Shown piece after piece: positions 6,297 through 6,599 of a stretch of DNA of 6,599 bases. Numbering within the stretch: position 1 is the stretch's first letter; the number at the start of each line of letters is the position of its first letter. The position numbers were made by a program, and so were the translations under genes. Under the pieces are notes generated by a model. That model was not told the DNA's origin and searched no databases. It saw only the letters and a list, made by a program, of their open reading frames with translations. Origin of the DNA: an uncultured beta proteobacterium (GTDB lineage Bacteria > Pseudomonadota > Gammaproteobacteria > Burkholderiales > Burkholderiaceae_B); the NCBI GenBank assembly GCA_903924715.1, contig CAIYCP010000160.1:1-6599 (forward strand), in the 5' to 3' direction.

Positions 6297-6327
6297 CAAA
6301 AAAGTCAAAAAAGTAAATGTTTTTGAC
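6297..6327 (-). promoter_or_regulatory. Inverted and tandem repeat in the leader of the minus-strand operon
   Basis: GTCAAAAA (6304-6311) and TTTTTGAC (6320-6327) are perfect 8-bp inverted arms with an 8-nt loop. They end about 7 bp upstream of the AAGGGG ribosome site of the PhyH gene at 6283. Overlapping this, CAAAAAAGT is repeated perfectly in tandem (6297-6305 and 6306-6314). The dyad could be a repressor operator or an mRNA leader hairpin near the ribosome site. Its AT-rich arms make a stable RNA stem less likely than a DNA-binding site. Confidence 0.4.
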
Positions 6328-6345
6328 AAAGCACACCACTCGTGT

Positions 6346-6371
6346 CCGAACGCTTCACAATGAAAGTTCGG
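6346..6371. repeat. Interrupted dyad upstream of the minus-strand operon
   Basis: CCGAAC (6346-6351) and GTTCGG (6366-6371) form a 6-bp inverted repeat. Inside it TTCA (6354-6357) and TGAA (6361-6364) pair around a 3-nt loop. It lies 63-88 bp upstream of the PhyH start at 6283, where an operator or activator site would be expected. I found no convincing -35/-10 pair for this operon. Confidence 0.35.
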
Positions 6372-6599
6372 TAACCAATTGATTTTCATGAGTAAATCCA
6401 ATTTTTTTCTATGCTCACGATTTGAGAATCTGCGACATGCGCTTTACGAAATTCTCCGTGTACTGGATCTGAAAATGTGTGAAATGACCTCTATCGAAAC
6501 GTTGCTCGGGCGGCCCGTTTAACCTACCGAATTACCGAACTATCGGATTATCGGATTATCGGATTCAACAAGACCTGTTCCAAACGTCGGGACACTAAG
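6372..6599. other. Right-end non-coding stretch
   Basis: Together with the leader, 6284-6599 contains no gene I can support. No open frame enters from the right edge on the minus strand: all three stop within about 60 nt. The longest plus-strand frame I checked by hand is a 44-codon ATG frame (6388-6522) without a convincing ribosome site. A short CGGG/CCCG stem (6507-6517) followed by only three T's is too weak to call a terminator. The stretch probably holds upstream regulatory DNA for the operon starting at 6283. Confidence 0.5.
6525..6564 (+). repeat. Five tandem 8-bp repeats
   Basis: Five contiguous octamers: TACCGAAT (6525-6532), TACCGAAC (6533-6540), then TATCGGAT three times without change (6541-6564). 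The two types share TA-C-G-A at fixed positions, so the array looks like one unit that diverged once and was then amplified. It could be a slippage tract or an iteron-like protein-binding array. Its distance from any gene start in the window leaves its role open. Confidence 0.75.

Noticed and set aside
6507..6520. Rho-independent terminator at the CGGG-CGG-CCCG stem
   Set aside because: The stem is only four pairs with three T's after it, and there is no gene ending nearby in the window to terminate.
6388..6522. A 44-codon plus-strand frame (MSKSNFFL...)
   Set aside because: There is no convincing ribosome site, no recognisable family, and it is short enough to arise by chance in this AT-rich spacer.

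Overview
The window looks like part of a proteobacterial chromosome, most likely a betaproteobacterium. The clearest pointer is the left-hand gene, a periplasmic selenocysteine formate dehydrogenase with a Tat leader, which resembles FdnG/FdoG-type proteins. This placement is inference from protein resemblance, not from a search. The left gene is GC-rich (hand counts of sampled stretches: about 59% at 61-180, 58% at 481-540). The genes to the right are poorer in GC (about 40% at 4081-4140, 45% at 5041-5100), so the right-hand genes may be an acquired accessory block next to a housekeeping locus.

Layout. Positions 2-904 (minus) hold the first 301 codons of the formate dehydrogenase catalytic subunit, read through an in-frame UGA selenocysteine codon with a SECIS-like hairpin just after it. 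Positions 905-1249 form a divergent intergenic region with a good promoter for the dehydrogenase, several inverted repeats and a weaker promoter for the next gene. On the plus strand follow an MbtH-like protein (1250-1489) and a PhyH-family Fe(II)/2-oxoglutarate dioxygenase resembling ectoine hydroxylase (1601-2386). Converging on them is a minus-strand operon, in transcription order: a second, different PhyH dioxygenase (6283-5402), a class III PLP aminotransferase (5381-4080) and a 531-residue CmlA-type diiron beta-hydroxylase with a metallo-beta-lactamase fold (4026-2431). The right end (6284-6599) is non-coding as far as I can see, with leader dyads and a five-copy 8-bp tandem repeat.

How the genes fit together. 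MbtH-like proteins are partners of NRPS adenylation domains. CmlA-type enzymes hydroxylate the beta-carbon of amino acids held as thioesters on NRPS carrier domains. Two dioxygenases and an aminotransferase are typical tools for making or decorating unusual amino acids. The five genes therefore look like the precursor and tailoring arm of a nonribosomal peptide pathway, yet no adenylation, carrier, condensation or thioesterase domain lies in the window. Because the left neighbour is a housekeeping gene, I expect the NRPS to lie to the right of position 6599 or elsewhere in the genome. The product cannot be named from this sequence.
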